Shown here in pieces: positions 1 through 6,344 of a stretch of DNA of 11,852 bases. Under the pieces are notes generated by a model. That model ran no database searches, was not told the origin of the DNA, and saw only the letters and a list, made by a program, of their open reading frames with translations. Position 1 is the stretch's first letter. Each line of letters starts with the position of its first letter. A program made the position numbers and the translations under genes. The stretch is from contig CACZSC010000287.1 of the NCBI GenBank assembly GCA_902783755.1, positions 1 through 11,852 on the forward strand, in the 5' to 3' direction. The DNA is from an uncultured Ruminococcus sp. GTDB lineage: Bacteria > Bacillota > Clostridia > Oscillospirales > CAG-272.

Positions 1-1235
1 AAGATCTCTGAGGATTGCTTTATGTAGATCTCCCTTTCCACCCTCGACTGTGTGTCCGCTATGAAGTATGTCACCTCGTCGAGCGCCCTTATCTTCTGTT
101 CGGACACGCTGAGATCGTATTTGCCCCGCAAAGTGTCGATCTTGTATTCGAACTTACCGAGGCTGCTCTCTATGACTTTTCTGAAAGCGTCCGCGCCGAA
201 CTTCTTTATGTATTCATCCGGATCCTTGGCCCCGGTGAGCTTCAGTATCCTGACCTCGATACCCGTTTTCTCAAGGATGTCTATAGCCCGTTTCGTAGCC
301 TTCTGTCCCGCCTCGTCCGAGTCGTACGACAGTATCACCTTGTTCGTGTATTTTGACAGCAGGCGCGCCTGCTCGTCGTTTATGGCCGTTCCCAGAGTGG
401 CCACCGCCATCTCGAATCCTGCGTCGTGTAGGCTTATGACGTCCATGTACCCCTCGCACAGGATCATGAATCCTGCCTTCGAGTTCTTGGCGTAGTTCAG
501 GGCGAACAGGTTTTTCAGTTTTTTGAACGCCGGAGTGTCGCTCGTGTTGAGGTACTTGGGCTTCGAATCGTCCAGGACCCTTCCGCCGAAAGCGATCACC
601 TGTCCCGCGGTGTCTATTATCGGGAACATGACCCTTCCCCTGAAGTAGTCATACTGGCGCCCGTTGTATTCTCTACCGAAAAATCCCTTCGTGATCTCTT
701 CTTTGGTATAGCCGAGCTCCGTAAGCTTTTTTACAAGAGAATCTCCCCTGTCCGGGTCGTAACCCAGGCCGAAGCGCCTCACTATATGGGTCGAAAGCCT
801 GCGCTTCCCGAAAAAATATGCTCTGGCCTTCTCGCCGGTCTGCTCATCGTTCAGCTGGTCCCGGAAGAACCTCGCGGCCTCCAGGTTCATTTCAAGTACC
901 CTGGTCCTGGTCACGCCCGAGCTCTTCTGCCTGTAATCGTTCTCGTACTCGGAGAGGTTTATCCCCGCTCTTTGTGCCAGCTTCTCCAGGGCAGCCATGT
1001 AATCCAGGTTCTCCGCCTTCATGAGGAAGGATACCGCGTCCCCGGCGGCTCCGCACCCGAAGCAGTAGAAGCTCTGGGTCCCCGGATATACCGTGAACGA
1101 CGGGGTCTTCTCACTGTGGAACGGGCACAGTCCCTTCAGGTTCGACCCGGTGCGCTTGAGATTCACGTAAGAGGATATGAGGGTCTCAATGTCGCACCTG
1201 GCTTTTATGTTTTCAATAACGCTCTTCGGAATCAT
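1..1235 (-). CDS. dnaG: DNA primase DnaG, 3' end cut by window edge
   Basis: DnaG synthesises the short RNA primers for lagging-strand replication and works with the replicative helicase at the fork. The 411 visible codons run without a stop into the left edge. The protein begins MIPKSVIENIKARCDIETLI. The N-terminal CHC2 zinc-binding domain has C37-P-F-H40 and C58-F-G-C61. The TOPRIM catalytic core shows CEGYMDV with E261, and SYDSDEAG with D305 and D307; these match the E. coli metal-binding residues E265, D309 and D311. The family is usually about 580-600 residues, so the C-terminal helicase-binding domain lies outside the window. The ATG at 1235 follows an AAAGGAGGG ribosome binding site by four bases. 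The gene is 68 bp downstream of the dGTPase-like gene on the same strand, and no clear promoter of its own is seen in the gap. The family assignment is very secure. Confidence 0.97.
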   Translation of the reverse strand, partial: MIPKSVIENIKARCDIETLISSYVNLKRTGSNLKGLCPFHSEKTPSFTVYPGTQSFYCFGCGAAGDAVSFLMKAENLDYMAALEKLAQRAGINLSEYENDYRQKSSGVTRTRVLEMNLEAARFFRDQLNDEQTGEKARAYFFGKRRLSTHIVRRFGLGYDPDRGDSLVKKLTELGYTKEEITKGFFGREYNGRQYDYFRGRVMFPIIDTAGQVIAFGGRVLDDSKPKYLNTSDTPAFKKLKNLFALNYAKNSKAGFMILCEGYMDVISLHDAGFEMAVATLGTAINDEQARLLSKYTNKVILSYDSDEAGQKATKRAIDILEKTGIEVRILKLTGAKDPDEYIKKFGADAFRKVIESSLGKFEYKIDTLRGKYDLSVSEQKIRALDEVTYFIADTQSRVEREIYIKQSSEI

Positions 1236-1259
1236 AGGCCCTCCTTTCTGTCCTGTTAA

Positions 1260-1281
1260 CGATAGCACATCCCGTGCACCG
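1260..1281 (-). other. small hairpin between the dgt-like gene and dnaG
   Basis: Read on the minus strand, CGGTGCAC and GTGCTATCG can pair around a GGGAT loop. This gives about eight pairs, one of them G-T, with a single bulged base. No T-run follows (the next bases are TTAACAGG), so it is not a standard intrinsic terminator. It ends about 20 bases before the dnaG ribosome binding site. It could be an RNA-processing or stability element, or chance. Confidence in a function is low. Confidence 0.25.
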
Positions 1282-1303
1282 AAAATGACTCACGCGCCTG
1301 AAA

Positions 1304-2329
1304 TCAGATCCTGTCCGGAGATTCCCAGCTCTGGGGTATGAAAATCTCCTTGTATTTCTCTATGGCATATCTGTCGGTCATGCCGCAGATATAGTCGCAG
1401 ACGCATCTCTCCGCAGTTTCCTGCTCGATCCTGTTCCTGAAGAACTCAGGCATCTTGTCCGTGTTCTTCATGAAATACTCAAAGAGATACCTCAACAGAT
1501 CCATCGCCTGTTTCTCGCCCCGCTTCGCAACTGGATTGTGGTAAACGTTGTCGAAAAGGAACTGCCTGAGGCCCATCATGGCCTCTTCCACCTCAGGAGC
1601 CATCCTGATCTCGTTCCTGTCGGTGCTGTTCTCTATCACCGAGGACACCATTGTGTTTATCCTCTCGCTGTGGGTGTTTCCCAGCACTTTCCTGAGCTGT
1701 TTCGGGATATCGTCCGCAGTGATTATCCCTCCCCTGATGGAGTCGTCTATGTCGTGGTTGATGTACGCGATCCTGTCCGCGAATTTCACTATGATCCCCT
1801 CGAGCGTTGAAGCCATGCAGTCTCCCGTGTGGTTCATGATCCCGTCACGAACCTCCCAGGTCAGGTTCAGCCCCGCGCCGTTGTTCTCAAGTTTCTCCAC
1901 CACACGCACGCTCTGCTTGTAGTGGGTGAAATCCTTCGAGAAGCATTCCTGCATGACGATCTCCCCGGCGTGGCCGAAGGGCGTGTGCCCGATGTCATGT
2001 CCCAGAGCTGCCGCCTCGCAAAGGTCCTCGTTCAGCATGAGGGCCCTGGATATGATCCGCGCTATCTGGGTGACCTCCAGCGTATGGGTCAGCCTGTTCC
2101 GGTAATGCTCGTCAGTGGGAAAAAGAAACACCTGGGTCTTGTGCATAAGTCTCCTGAAAGACTTTGAATGCAGTATCCGGTCCCTGTCCCTCTGGAATTC
2201 CGTCCTGTTGCGGCATTCCGTGATGGGGTAGTCCCGGCCCCTGGTGTTCTCGGTCAGGAAGGCGTAGGGAGAAAGGAATTTTCTCTCGCGTTCGTAGAAA
2301 ATCTCTCTGACGCATTTGTTTTCCGCCAT
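1304..2329 (-). CDS. dgt: dGTPase-like HD-domain nucleotide triphosphohydrolase
   Basis: This is a member of the deoxyguanosinetriphosphate triphosphohydrolase-like family, whose enzymes hydrolyse dNTPs to deoxynucleosides and triphosphate and so tune the dNTP pool. With the chosen start it has 341 residues. The HD metal site is complete: H82 in RLTHTLE, H111-D112 in ALGHDIGHTPFGHAGE, and D185 in FADRIAYINHD. The family motifs FLSPYA, QRDRDRILHSKSFRRL and HKTQVF lie upstream of it. I chose the ATG at 2329 because GGGGA stands about seven bases before it and because the conserved core then starts about 20 residues in, as in clostridial relatives. An in-frame GTG at 2374 has no ribosome binding site and overlaps a possible promoter. 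A dgt-like gene just before dnaG is a common clostridial arrangement. Substrate preference (dGTP or other dNTPs) cannot be read from the sequence. Confidence 0.93.
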   Translation of the reverse strand: MAENKCVREIFYERERKFLSPYAFLTENTRGRDYPITECRNRTEFQRDRDRILHSKSFRRLMHKTQVFLFPTDEHYRNRLTHTLEVTQIARIISRALMLNEDLCEAAALGHDIGHTPFGHAGEIVMQECFSKDFTHYKQSVRVVEKLENNGAGLNLTWEVRDGIMNHTGDCMASTLEGIIVKFADRIAYINHDIDDSIRGGIITADDIPKQLRKVLGNTHSERINTMVSSVIENSTDRNEIRMAPEVEEAMMGLRQFLFDNVYHNPVAKRGEKQAMDLLRYLFEYFMKNTDKMPEFFRNRIEQETAERCVCDYICGMTDRYAIEKYKEIFIPQSWESPDRI

Positions 2330-2378
2330 GTCTTTTCCCCGCTTTCCGTCAGTTATATCAAATTGTTCTTCCACTTAT

Positions 2379-2408
2379 AATATACGTGTAAATTTCTTTT
2401 TTCAGCAA
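2379..2408 (-). promoter_or_regulatory. possible internal promoter for dgt-dnaG
   Basis: On the minus strand TTGCTG (2403-2408) and TATATT (2379-2384) are 18 bases apart, in the 72-bp gap after the YigZ-family gene. Transcription would start near 2372 and give a leader of about 43 bases before the ATG at 2329. The -35 box matches only in part, and the region is AT-rich, so a chance match is possible. Confidence 0.35.
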
Positions 2409-3049
2409 TCCGCCCTTCTTTTTTCTCTTTTTATGAATGCGCAGAGCGCTTTTCCGTTGGTCGCGTCGATTACATGAGCCTCGAATTTCCCGGCATCCGC
2501 CGAAAGGACCGCGCAGGTCATCTTCACGCATTCGCCGAATTCCGCGCTGTCTTCCACGGCCCCTATCTTCGGTACCGACTGGGTCAGTTTCCCGTAATCG
2601 GAATACGAAACCGACACTTCGTACACGTCATAATCCCTGTATACGGCGAATCCCGCTTTCTCCACGGCCGCCTTGGCCGCAGCGGAATACGCACGCGACA
2701 ATCCTCCCGTACCAAGCAGGATGCCTCCGAAATATCTGGTGACCACGACGCAGAAATCCGTCGCCCCCGACGACTTCAGCACATTGAGGACCGGGATACC
2801 TCCCGTCCCCTGTGGCTCGCCGTCGTCAGAATACCTGACTAGGGATCCTTCGGATATCATATACGCGAAGACATGGTGCTTCGCAGCGAAATATTTTTTT
2901 CTCCTGGACTCGATATACGCCCTGGCTTCCGCCTCATCCGAGACCGGTACGGCTCCAGCTATGAACCGGGACCTTTTCTCCTCGATCTCCGCTTCAGCCT
3001 CCCTGGCCAGAGTTTTCAGTTCGCCGTTTTCAGGATTTTGATCTGTCAT
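2402..3049 (-). CDS. YigZ/IMPACT (UPF0029) family protein
   Basis: This 215-residue protein belongs to the YigZ/IMPACT family, the bacterial relatives of the eukaryotic translation regulator IMPACT. Their biochemical role in bacteria is not settled. The family signature YSDDGEPQGTGGIP lies at residues 73-86, followed by TRYFGGILLGTGGL at 104-117, with a conserved HH pair at 58-59. The C-terminal part (about 130-215) fits the usual small ferredoxin-like second domain. No signal peptide or membrane segment is present, so it is cytoplasmic. The ATG at 3049 is preceded by GAGAGG three bases away. A TTG at 3070 is in frame but has no ribosome binding site and would overlap hflX. The gene starts seven bases after the hflX stop, so the two are almost certainly co-transcribed. 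A neighbouring HflX GTPase fits a translation-related role, but that is inference. Confidence 0.92.
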   Translation of the reverse strand: MTDQNPENGELKTLAREAEAEIEEKRSRFIAGAVPVSDEAEARAYIESRRKKYFAAKHHVFAYMISEGSLVRYSDDGEPQGTGGIPVLNVLKSSGATDFCVVVTRYFGGILLGTGGLSRAYSAAAKAAVEKAGFAVYRDYDVYEVSVSYSDYGKLTQSVPKIGAVEDSAEFGECVKMTCAVLSADAGKFEAHVIDATNGKALCAFIKREKRRADC

Positions 3050-3056
3050 TGGCCTC

Positions 3057-4361
3057 TCACAATTCTTCAATGATATATTTCTTGATCTTGGCGTAGAGCT
3101 TGTCGTCCACGACGCACCTGCAGTCGATGCCTTCCGTCGTGTACTCCATCTCCACGTCGTCTCCGTCCTTGTATATGATGCCGGTGATTGCCCCGTCCTC
3201 CGGCGGTATGTGGAGCACCACCCTGTGCTTCCCGCTCATGGACATCTTTTCGATGAGCGAGACCAGTGTGTCGCATCCCGCCCCGGTCTTGGCCGAGATG
3301 AACACCACCTGGGTGCCGGTGCCGGCGGCAAGGGTCTTCATGTGTATCAGAGCGTCCCTGTCAGTGCATATGTCGCATTTGTTGAAGACATAAACCGTGG
3401 GTTTGCCTGCGGCTCCCAGTTCTTCAAGAAGCTGCGTGGTGACCTCGGTCTGGGACGCGAACTCCGGACTGGAGGAATCTATCACTATAACTATTATATC
3501 CGAATATACGGCTTCATCAAGTGTGGATTTGAAGGCTTTGATGAGATGGTGAGGGAGATTCCTGATAAACCCGACCGTGTCTGTCAGGAGCAGTTTCGTT
3601 CCGTTCGGAGTCGTAAACTGCCTTGTAGTGGGATCAAGAGTGGCGAAAAGCTTGTCCTCGGCCAGGATCCCGGCTCCCGTCAGATAGTTCAGCAGGGTGC
3701 TCTTCCCCGCGTTGGTGTATCCGACGATGCCCACTTTCGTAAGTCCGGAGCTGTCCCTCTGGCTCCTCATGACCAGCCGGTTCTTCTCCACCTTTTTCAG
3801 CTCCTGCTCCAGGGATGATATCCTCTCGCGGACCCGCCGCCTGTCGATCTCAAGCTTCGTCTCGCCGGGGCCTCTTGCTCCGACTGAACCGGACGACGCG
3901 CTGCCGCCCTGCCTTGAAAGCGACTTCCCCTTTCCGATGAGTCTCGGGGAGCTGTATTTCAGCTGGGCGAGCTCCACCTGGAGCCGGCCCTCGCTGGTCC
4001 TGGCATGGGCTGCGAATATATCGAGTATGAGCATGCTCCGGTCGATCACCGAAACTCCGCCTATGGCATCCTCTATGGAACGGATCTGGGACGGTGAAAG
4101 CTCGCAGTCGAATACCACGAGCTCCGCAGAAAGATTTTCGCAGTATTCCTTCAGCTCATCTATCTTGCCCTTCCCGAATACGGTTTTGACATCGGGAGTT
4201 TCCCTGCACTGTGTCAGTCTTGCCGCGCACTCGAGATCCGCGGTGTCCGCCAGCTGCTCCAGCTCATCAAGGGAGACCAGACACTCCGGCTCCATGCCCT
4301 GCCTGTATATCGCGCACAGAATGACTTTCTGTTTTTCATTATTGATGATGTTTTCCGTCAT
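3057..4361 (-). CDS. hflX: HflX family ribosome-associated GTPase
   Basis: HflX is a GTPase that binds the large ribosomal subunit and splits stalled or idle 70S ribosomes under stress. The 434-residue protein has the usual two-part layout. The N-terminal HflX domain (about 12-205) carries GKGKIDEL at 64-71 and the signature RGPGETKLEIDRRRVRERI at 163-181, followed by a short coiled-coil-like stretch. The G domain has G1 GYTNAGKST (214-222), switch I TLDPTTR (241-247), G3 DTVGF (261-265), G4 NKCD (327-330) and G5 SAK (356-358). All the GTP-binding motifs are intact. The ATG at 4361 follows an AAGGAGG site by six bases. rpmE lies upstream, separated by a terminator-like hairpin, and the YigZ-family gene follows seven bases downstream. 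The assignment is secure. Confidence 0.97.
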   Translation of the reverse strand: MTENIINNEKQKVILCAIYRQGMEPECLVSLDELEQLADTADLECAARLTQCRETPDVKTVFGKGKIDELKEYCENLSAELVVFDCELSPSQIRSIEDAIGGVSVIDRSMLILDIFAAHARTSEGRLQVELAQLKYSSPRLIGKGKSLSRQGGSASSGSVGARGPGETKLEIDRRRVRERISSLEQELKKVEKNRLVMRSQRDSSGLTKVGIVGYTNAGKSTLLNYLTGAGILAEDKLFATLDPTTRQFTTPNGTKLLLTDTVGFIRNLPHHLIKAFKSTLDEAVYSDIIVIVIDSSSPEFASQTEVTTQLLEELGAAGKPTVYVFNKCDICTDRDALIHMKTLAAGTGTQVVFISAKTGAGCDTLVSLIEKMSMSGKHRVVLHIPPEDGAITGIIYKDGDDVEMEYTTEGIDCRCVVDDKLYAKIKKYIIEEL

Positions 4362-4374
4362 AAGCTGCCTCCTT

Positions 4375-4459
4375 GGAAAAAATAAAGAAGCCGGACAGGA
4401 TTACGGTCTCGCCATATTCCTACCCGACTGTTTCTGCGAATAAGGTATGCTTCTTTATT
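4375..4459 (-). terminator. long-loop terminator or attenuator between rpmE and hflX
   Basis: On the minus strand AATAAAGAAGC (4449-4459, overlapping the rpmE stop codon) pairs perfectly over 11 bases with GCTTCTTTATT (4381-4391). An uninterrupted T-run continues to 4377. The 57-base loop holds a second hairpin at about 4397-4419, in which GGAATATGG pairs with CCGTAATCC around CGAGA, with one A-A mismatch and one G-T pair. The hflX ribosome binding site comes only a few bases after the T-run. It may simply terminate rpmE transcripts, or it may set how much transcription reaches hflX and the genes beyond. No convincing promoter for hflX was seen inside the loop. Confidence 0.6.
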
Positions 4460-4676
4460 ACTTCGCGGTCTGCTCAAGACGCTTCTTGAACTTGTCAACA
4501 CGTCCGCCGGTATCAACGAACTTCTGCTTACCTGTGTAGTAAGGATGGCACTTTGAACAAATGTCAACACGAAGCTCGCCGTTTGCATCACTCTTCGTAG
4601 AATGAGTAACGACTGTCTCGCCGCAAGCGCAGCGGATCGTTACCTCTTTATAATCGGGATGGATGCCGTTCTTCAT
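4458..4676 (-). CDS. rpmE: 50S ribosomal protein L31 (zinc-binding type)
   Basis: L31 (bL31) sits on the large ribosomal subunit near the central protuberance and helps form the bridge to the small subunit. The 72-residue protein is of normal length and begins MKNGIHPDYKEVTIRCACG. It keeps the zinc-type cysteines C16, C18, C40 and C43 (CAC near the start and CSKC later) and the conserved HPYYTGKQKF block. It is therefore the zinc-containing form and not the cysteine-free paralogue that replaces it in zinc starvation. GAGGTG stands eight bases before the ATG. A near-consensus promoter lies 39 bases upstream, which leaves a leader of only about 32 bases. The gene heads the minus-strand cluster and is followed by a hairpin with a T-run. 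Confidence 0.98.
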   Translation of the reverse strand: MKNGIHPDYKEVTIRCACGETVVTHSTKSDANGELRVDICSKCHPYYTGKQKFVDTGGRVDKFKKRLEQTAK

Positions 4677-4714
4677 TTCTTTTCACCTCAATGCATAGTT
4701 ACTCACGTCGGGAG

Positions 4715-4743
4715 ATTATATCATACTACTTTTCAAATTGCAA
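4715..4743 (-). promoter_or_regulatory. sigma-A promoter of rpmE
   Basis: On the minus strand the -35 box TTGCAA (4738-4743) and the perfect -10 box TATAAT (4715-4720) are exactly 17 bases apart. Transcription would begin near 4708. This is the only strong promoter seen for the whole rpmE-to-dnaG cluster. Confidence 0.85.
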
Positions 4744-4782
4744 TAACTTTTTTCAAAAATGTGCCCGCTGTTTTTACGGAAA

Positions 4783-4810
4783 CAAAAATCAGGGGCGTAA
4801 AACCCCTGAT
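4783..4810 (-). terminator. intrinsic terminator of the DUF4430 lipoprotein gene
   Basis: ATCAGGGG and CCCCTGAT form a perfect eight-pair stem around a seven-base loop (TTTTACG on the minus strand). On that strand it is followed by a TTTTTG run. It lies 17 bases after the lipoprotein stop codon and separates that gene from the rpmE promoter. Confidence 0.9.
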
Positions 4811-4826
4811 CCGGCTCATTTTTCAC

Positions 4827-5288
4827 TTATTCCTCAGCTCCGCCGGAAGTTCCGATGGGAGTCTTGAAATATGAGAATTCGATAACATCGTTGGCCGTAA
4901 GGGTCGTATCACCGGCTCTCGCCTTGGGTTCCTCGCCGTTTACGGTGAACACCCATGCGCAGACGTTCTCGCCTGCAGCGTCGGTACCGGTCCTGTATTC
5001 AGTACCGTCTATGTCGGCTACCATTGCGAAGGCTTTCCCGTTGCTGTCCAGCTCATATCCGATGTCGTTCACCATCAGGGCGTCCTCGGCTGCTTTCAGG
5101 ACAGAAGGAGCGGCATCTGCGGTACCCACCGCGTCATACTCATATCCGTCAAGGATATACACACCGTCCACTACAAAGGAGACTGAACAGTGTACCGTAA
5201 CCTTGTTGCTGTTACCGCCGTTTCCGCAGGCCACGAGAGCCAGCGCGACGAGTGCGACAAGGGCAATGATCAAAGCAATCTTTTTCAT
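4827..5288 (-). CDS. DUF4430-containing lipoprotein
   Basis: This is a 153-residue secreted lipoprotein. The N-terminus is a lipoprotein signal: MKK, a hydrophobic run at 4-20, and a lipobox LVAC ending at C21, so the mature protein would be anchored on the outer face of the membrane. Residues 30-142 match the general DUF4430 pattern: a SVLKAAEDAL helix (62-71), an IDGTEY segment (93-98), and CAWVFTVNGEEP (110-121) leading to a terminal NDVIEFSY strand. DUF4430 resembles the C-terminal ligand-binding region of cobalamin carriers, but a ligand cannot be inferred here. Two cysteines, C34 and C110, remain in the mature part and could form a disulfide. The ATG at 5288 follows GGAGGG by four bases; an upstream in-frame extension would bury the signal peptide. 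The gene is monocistronic, with its own strong promoter and terminator. Its role is unknown. Confidence 0.85.
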   Translation of the reverse strand: MKKIALIIALVALVALALVACGNGGNSNKVTVHCSVSFVVDGVYILDGYEYDAVGTADAAPSVLKAAEDALMVNDIGYELDSNGKAFAMVADIDGTEYRTGTDAAGENVCAWVFTVNGEEPKARAGDTTLTANDVIEFSYFKTPIGTSGGAEE

Positions 5289-5327
5289 GATTCCCTCCAT
5301 ATGTTCTCGATTTGTTTCGACATAAAG

Positions 5328-5356
5328 ATTATATACGCCGAAACGACGTTTGTCAA
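5328..5356 (-). promoter_or_regulatory. consensus sigma-A promoter of the lipoprotein gene
   Basis: On the minus strand TTGACA (5351-5356) and TATAAT (5328-5333) match consensus perfectly with a 17-base spacer. The start would be near 5321, giving a leader of about 33 bases. Such a perfect promoter suggests high basal expression, unless a repressor acts on it. Confidence 0.9.
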
Positions 5357-5427
5357 CAATATTGGCCAAAGCACGCCCCTCAGAAAGGTCTGAAAACGGA
5401 TATTTTCACAAACTTTCCTTCCTTTTA

Positions 5428-5456
5428 TTTACACGCCAAAACGCAGGTGGTATAAT
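5428..5456 (+). promoter_or_regulatory. sigma-A promoter of nfnAB
   Basis: TTTACA (5428-5433) and TATAAT (5451-5456) lie 17 bases apart. The start would be near 5463, about 30 bases before the nfnA ATG. The promoter is back to back with that of the lipoprotein gene, with about 70 bp between the two -35 boxes. Confidence 0.85.
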
Positions 5457-5492
5457 CCTCTCAACAAATGATAAATCATATCGGGAGGCGCC

Positions 5493-6344
5493 ATGTACAG
5501 GATCCTGAAAAAAGAGATACTGAACCCCACGGTCATAAAGATGACGGTGGAGGCGAAGTTCGTCGCAAAAAAGGCAGAGCCCGGACAGTTCGTCATACTT
5601 AGGGTCGGTGAGGACGGCGAGAGGATTCCCCTCACCATAGCCGACTACGACAGGGACGCCGGCACCGTCACCATCATTTTCCAGAAGGTGGGAGCCACCA
5701 CGGACGCACTGGCGGAAAAGAATGAAGGGGAATACATACACGACTTCGTGGGACCACTCGGAAAGGCCACTGAGACCGAAGGACTGAAAAAAGTGGCCGT
5801 CGTCGGCGGAGGCGTGGGCTGCGCCATCGCTTTCCCCGTCGCGAAGAAGCTCCATGAGCTTGGATGTACGGTCCACTCCGTAGTGGGATTCAGGTCCCGC
5901 GACCTGGTAATACTCGAGGACGATTTCGCAGCCGTCTCAGACAGATTCGTAAGGATGTCGGACGATGGTACCTGGGGAGAAAAGGGTCTTGTGACCAATG
6001 CCCTCAGAGCACTGATCGAGTCCGGCGAGGAATATGACGAGGTCATCGCCATAGGACCGGTCATAATGATGAAGTTCGTTGCCGCCCTCACGAAGGAGTT
6101 CGGCATAAAGACGGTCGTCAGCATGAACCCGATCATGATAGACGGCACCGGGATGTGCGGATGCTGCAGGCTCACCGTAGGCGGGAAGACCAAATTCGCC
6201 TGCGTCGACGGGCCGGACTTCGACGGACATGAAGTGGATTTCGACGAAGCCATGAGGCGGGGCGCAATGTACCGCGACTTTGAGAGGAAGGCCCGCGAGG
6301 AAAACTGCAACCTATTCCGCAAGGAGGTGGACAGGAATGCCTAA
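5493..6344 (+). CDS. nfnA: NADH-dependent ferredoxin:NADP+ oxidoreductase, small subunit NfnA
   Basis: This is the FAD and [2Fe-2S] subunit of the NfnAB complex (older name: sulfide dehydrogenase subunit). NfnAB couples the oxidation of reduced ferredoxin and NADH to the reduction of two NADP+ by flavin-based electron bifurcation, and supplies NADPH in anaerobes. The 283-residue protein is a ferredoxin-reductase-type fold. GQF (31-33) and RIPLTIAD (44-51) lie in the FAD-binding half, and VVGGGVG (103-109) begins the nucleotide-binding half. A cluster motif GTGMCGCC (218-225) and C237 follow. D217 and the cysteines C222, C225 and C237 are the likely [2Fe-2S] ligands, since Nfn small subunits are known to use an aspartate with three cysteines; C224 is an additional cysteine. 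GGGAGG stands four bases before the ATG. The gene overlaps nfnB by eight bases. The complex is cytoplasmic. PyrK-like proteins are related, but the partner gene settles the identity. Confidence 0.93.
   Translation: MYRILKKEILNPTVIKMTVEAKFVAKKAEPGQFVILRVGEDGERIPLTIADYDRDAGTVTIIFQKVGATTDALAEKNEGEYIHDFVGPLGKATETEGLKKVAVVGGGVGCAIAFPVAKKLHELGCTVHSVVGFRSRDLVILEDDFAAVSDRFVRMSDDGTWGEKGLVTNALRALIESGEEYDEVIAIGPVIMMKFVAALTKEFGIKTVVSMNPIMIDGTGMCGCCRLTVGGKTKFACVDGPDFDGHEVDFDEAMRRGAMYRDFERKAREENCNLFRKEVDRNA

Noticed and set aside
2330..2374. In-frame GTG start extending the dGTPase-like protein by 15 residues
   Set aside because: It has no ribosome binding site, lies at a predicted transcription start, and the added residues precede the normal family start.
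3050..3070. In-frame TTG start for the YigZ-family gene overlapping hflX
   Set aside because: The ATG at 3049 has a GAGAGG site directly upstream. The TTG has none, and the extra residues are not part of the family core.
3697..4443. A 248-codon open frame on the plus strand opposite hflX
   Set aside because: It is antisense to a fully conserved hflX, its translation is serine-rich and low in complexity, and no ribosome binding site or known domain is seen.
4677..4708. A structured ribosomal-protein leader before rpmE
   Set aside because: The predicted leader is only about 32 bases and shows no clear stem; it seems too short for a known autoregulatory leader.
5380..5393. TCAGA-AAGG-TCTGA inverted repeat between the divergent lipoprotein and nfnAB promoters
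   Set aside because: Only five pairs and no flanking repeat; too short to call an operator without comparison to relatives.
6280..6336. Longer start for nfnB inside nfnA
   Set aside because: The added residues are the out-of-frame reading of the nfnA end; the ATG at 6337 has AAGGAGG nine bases upstream.
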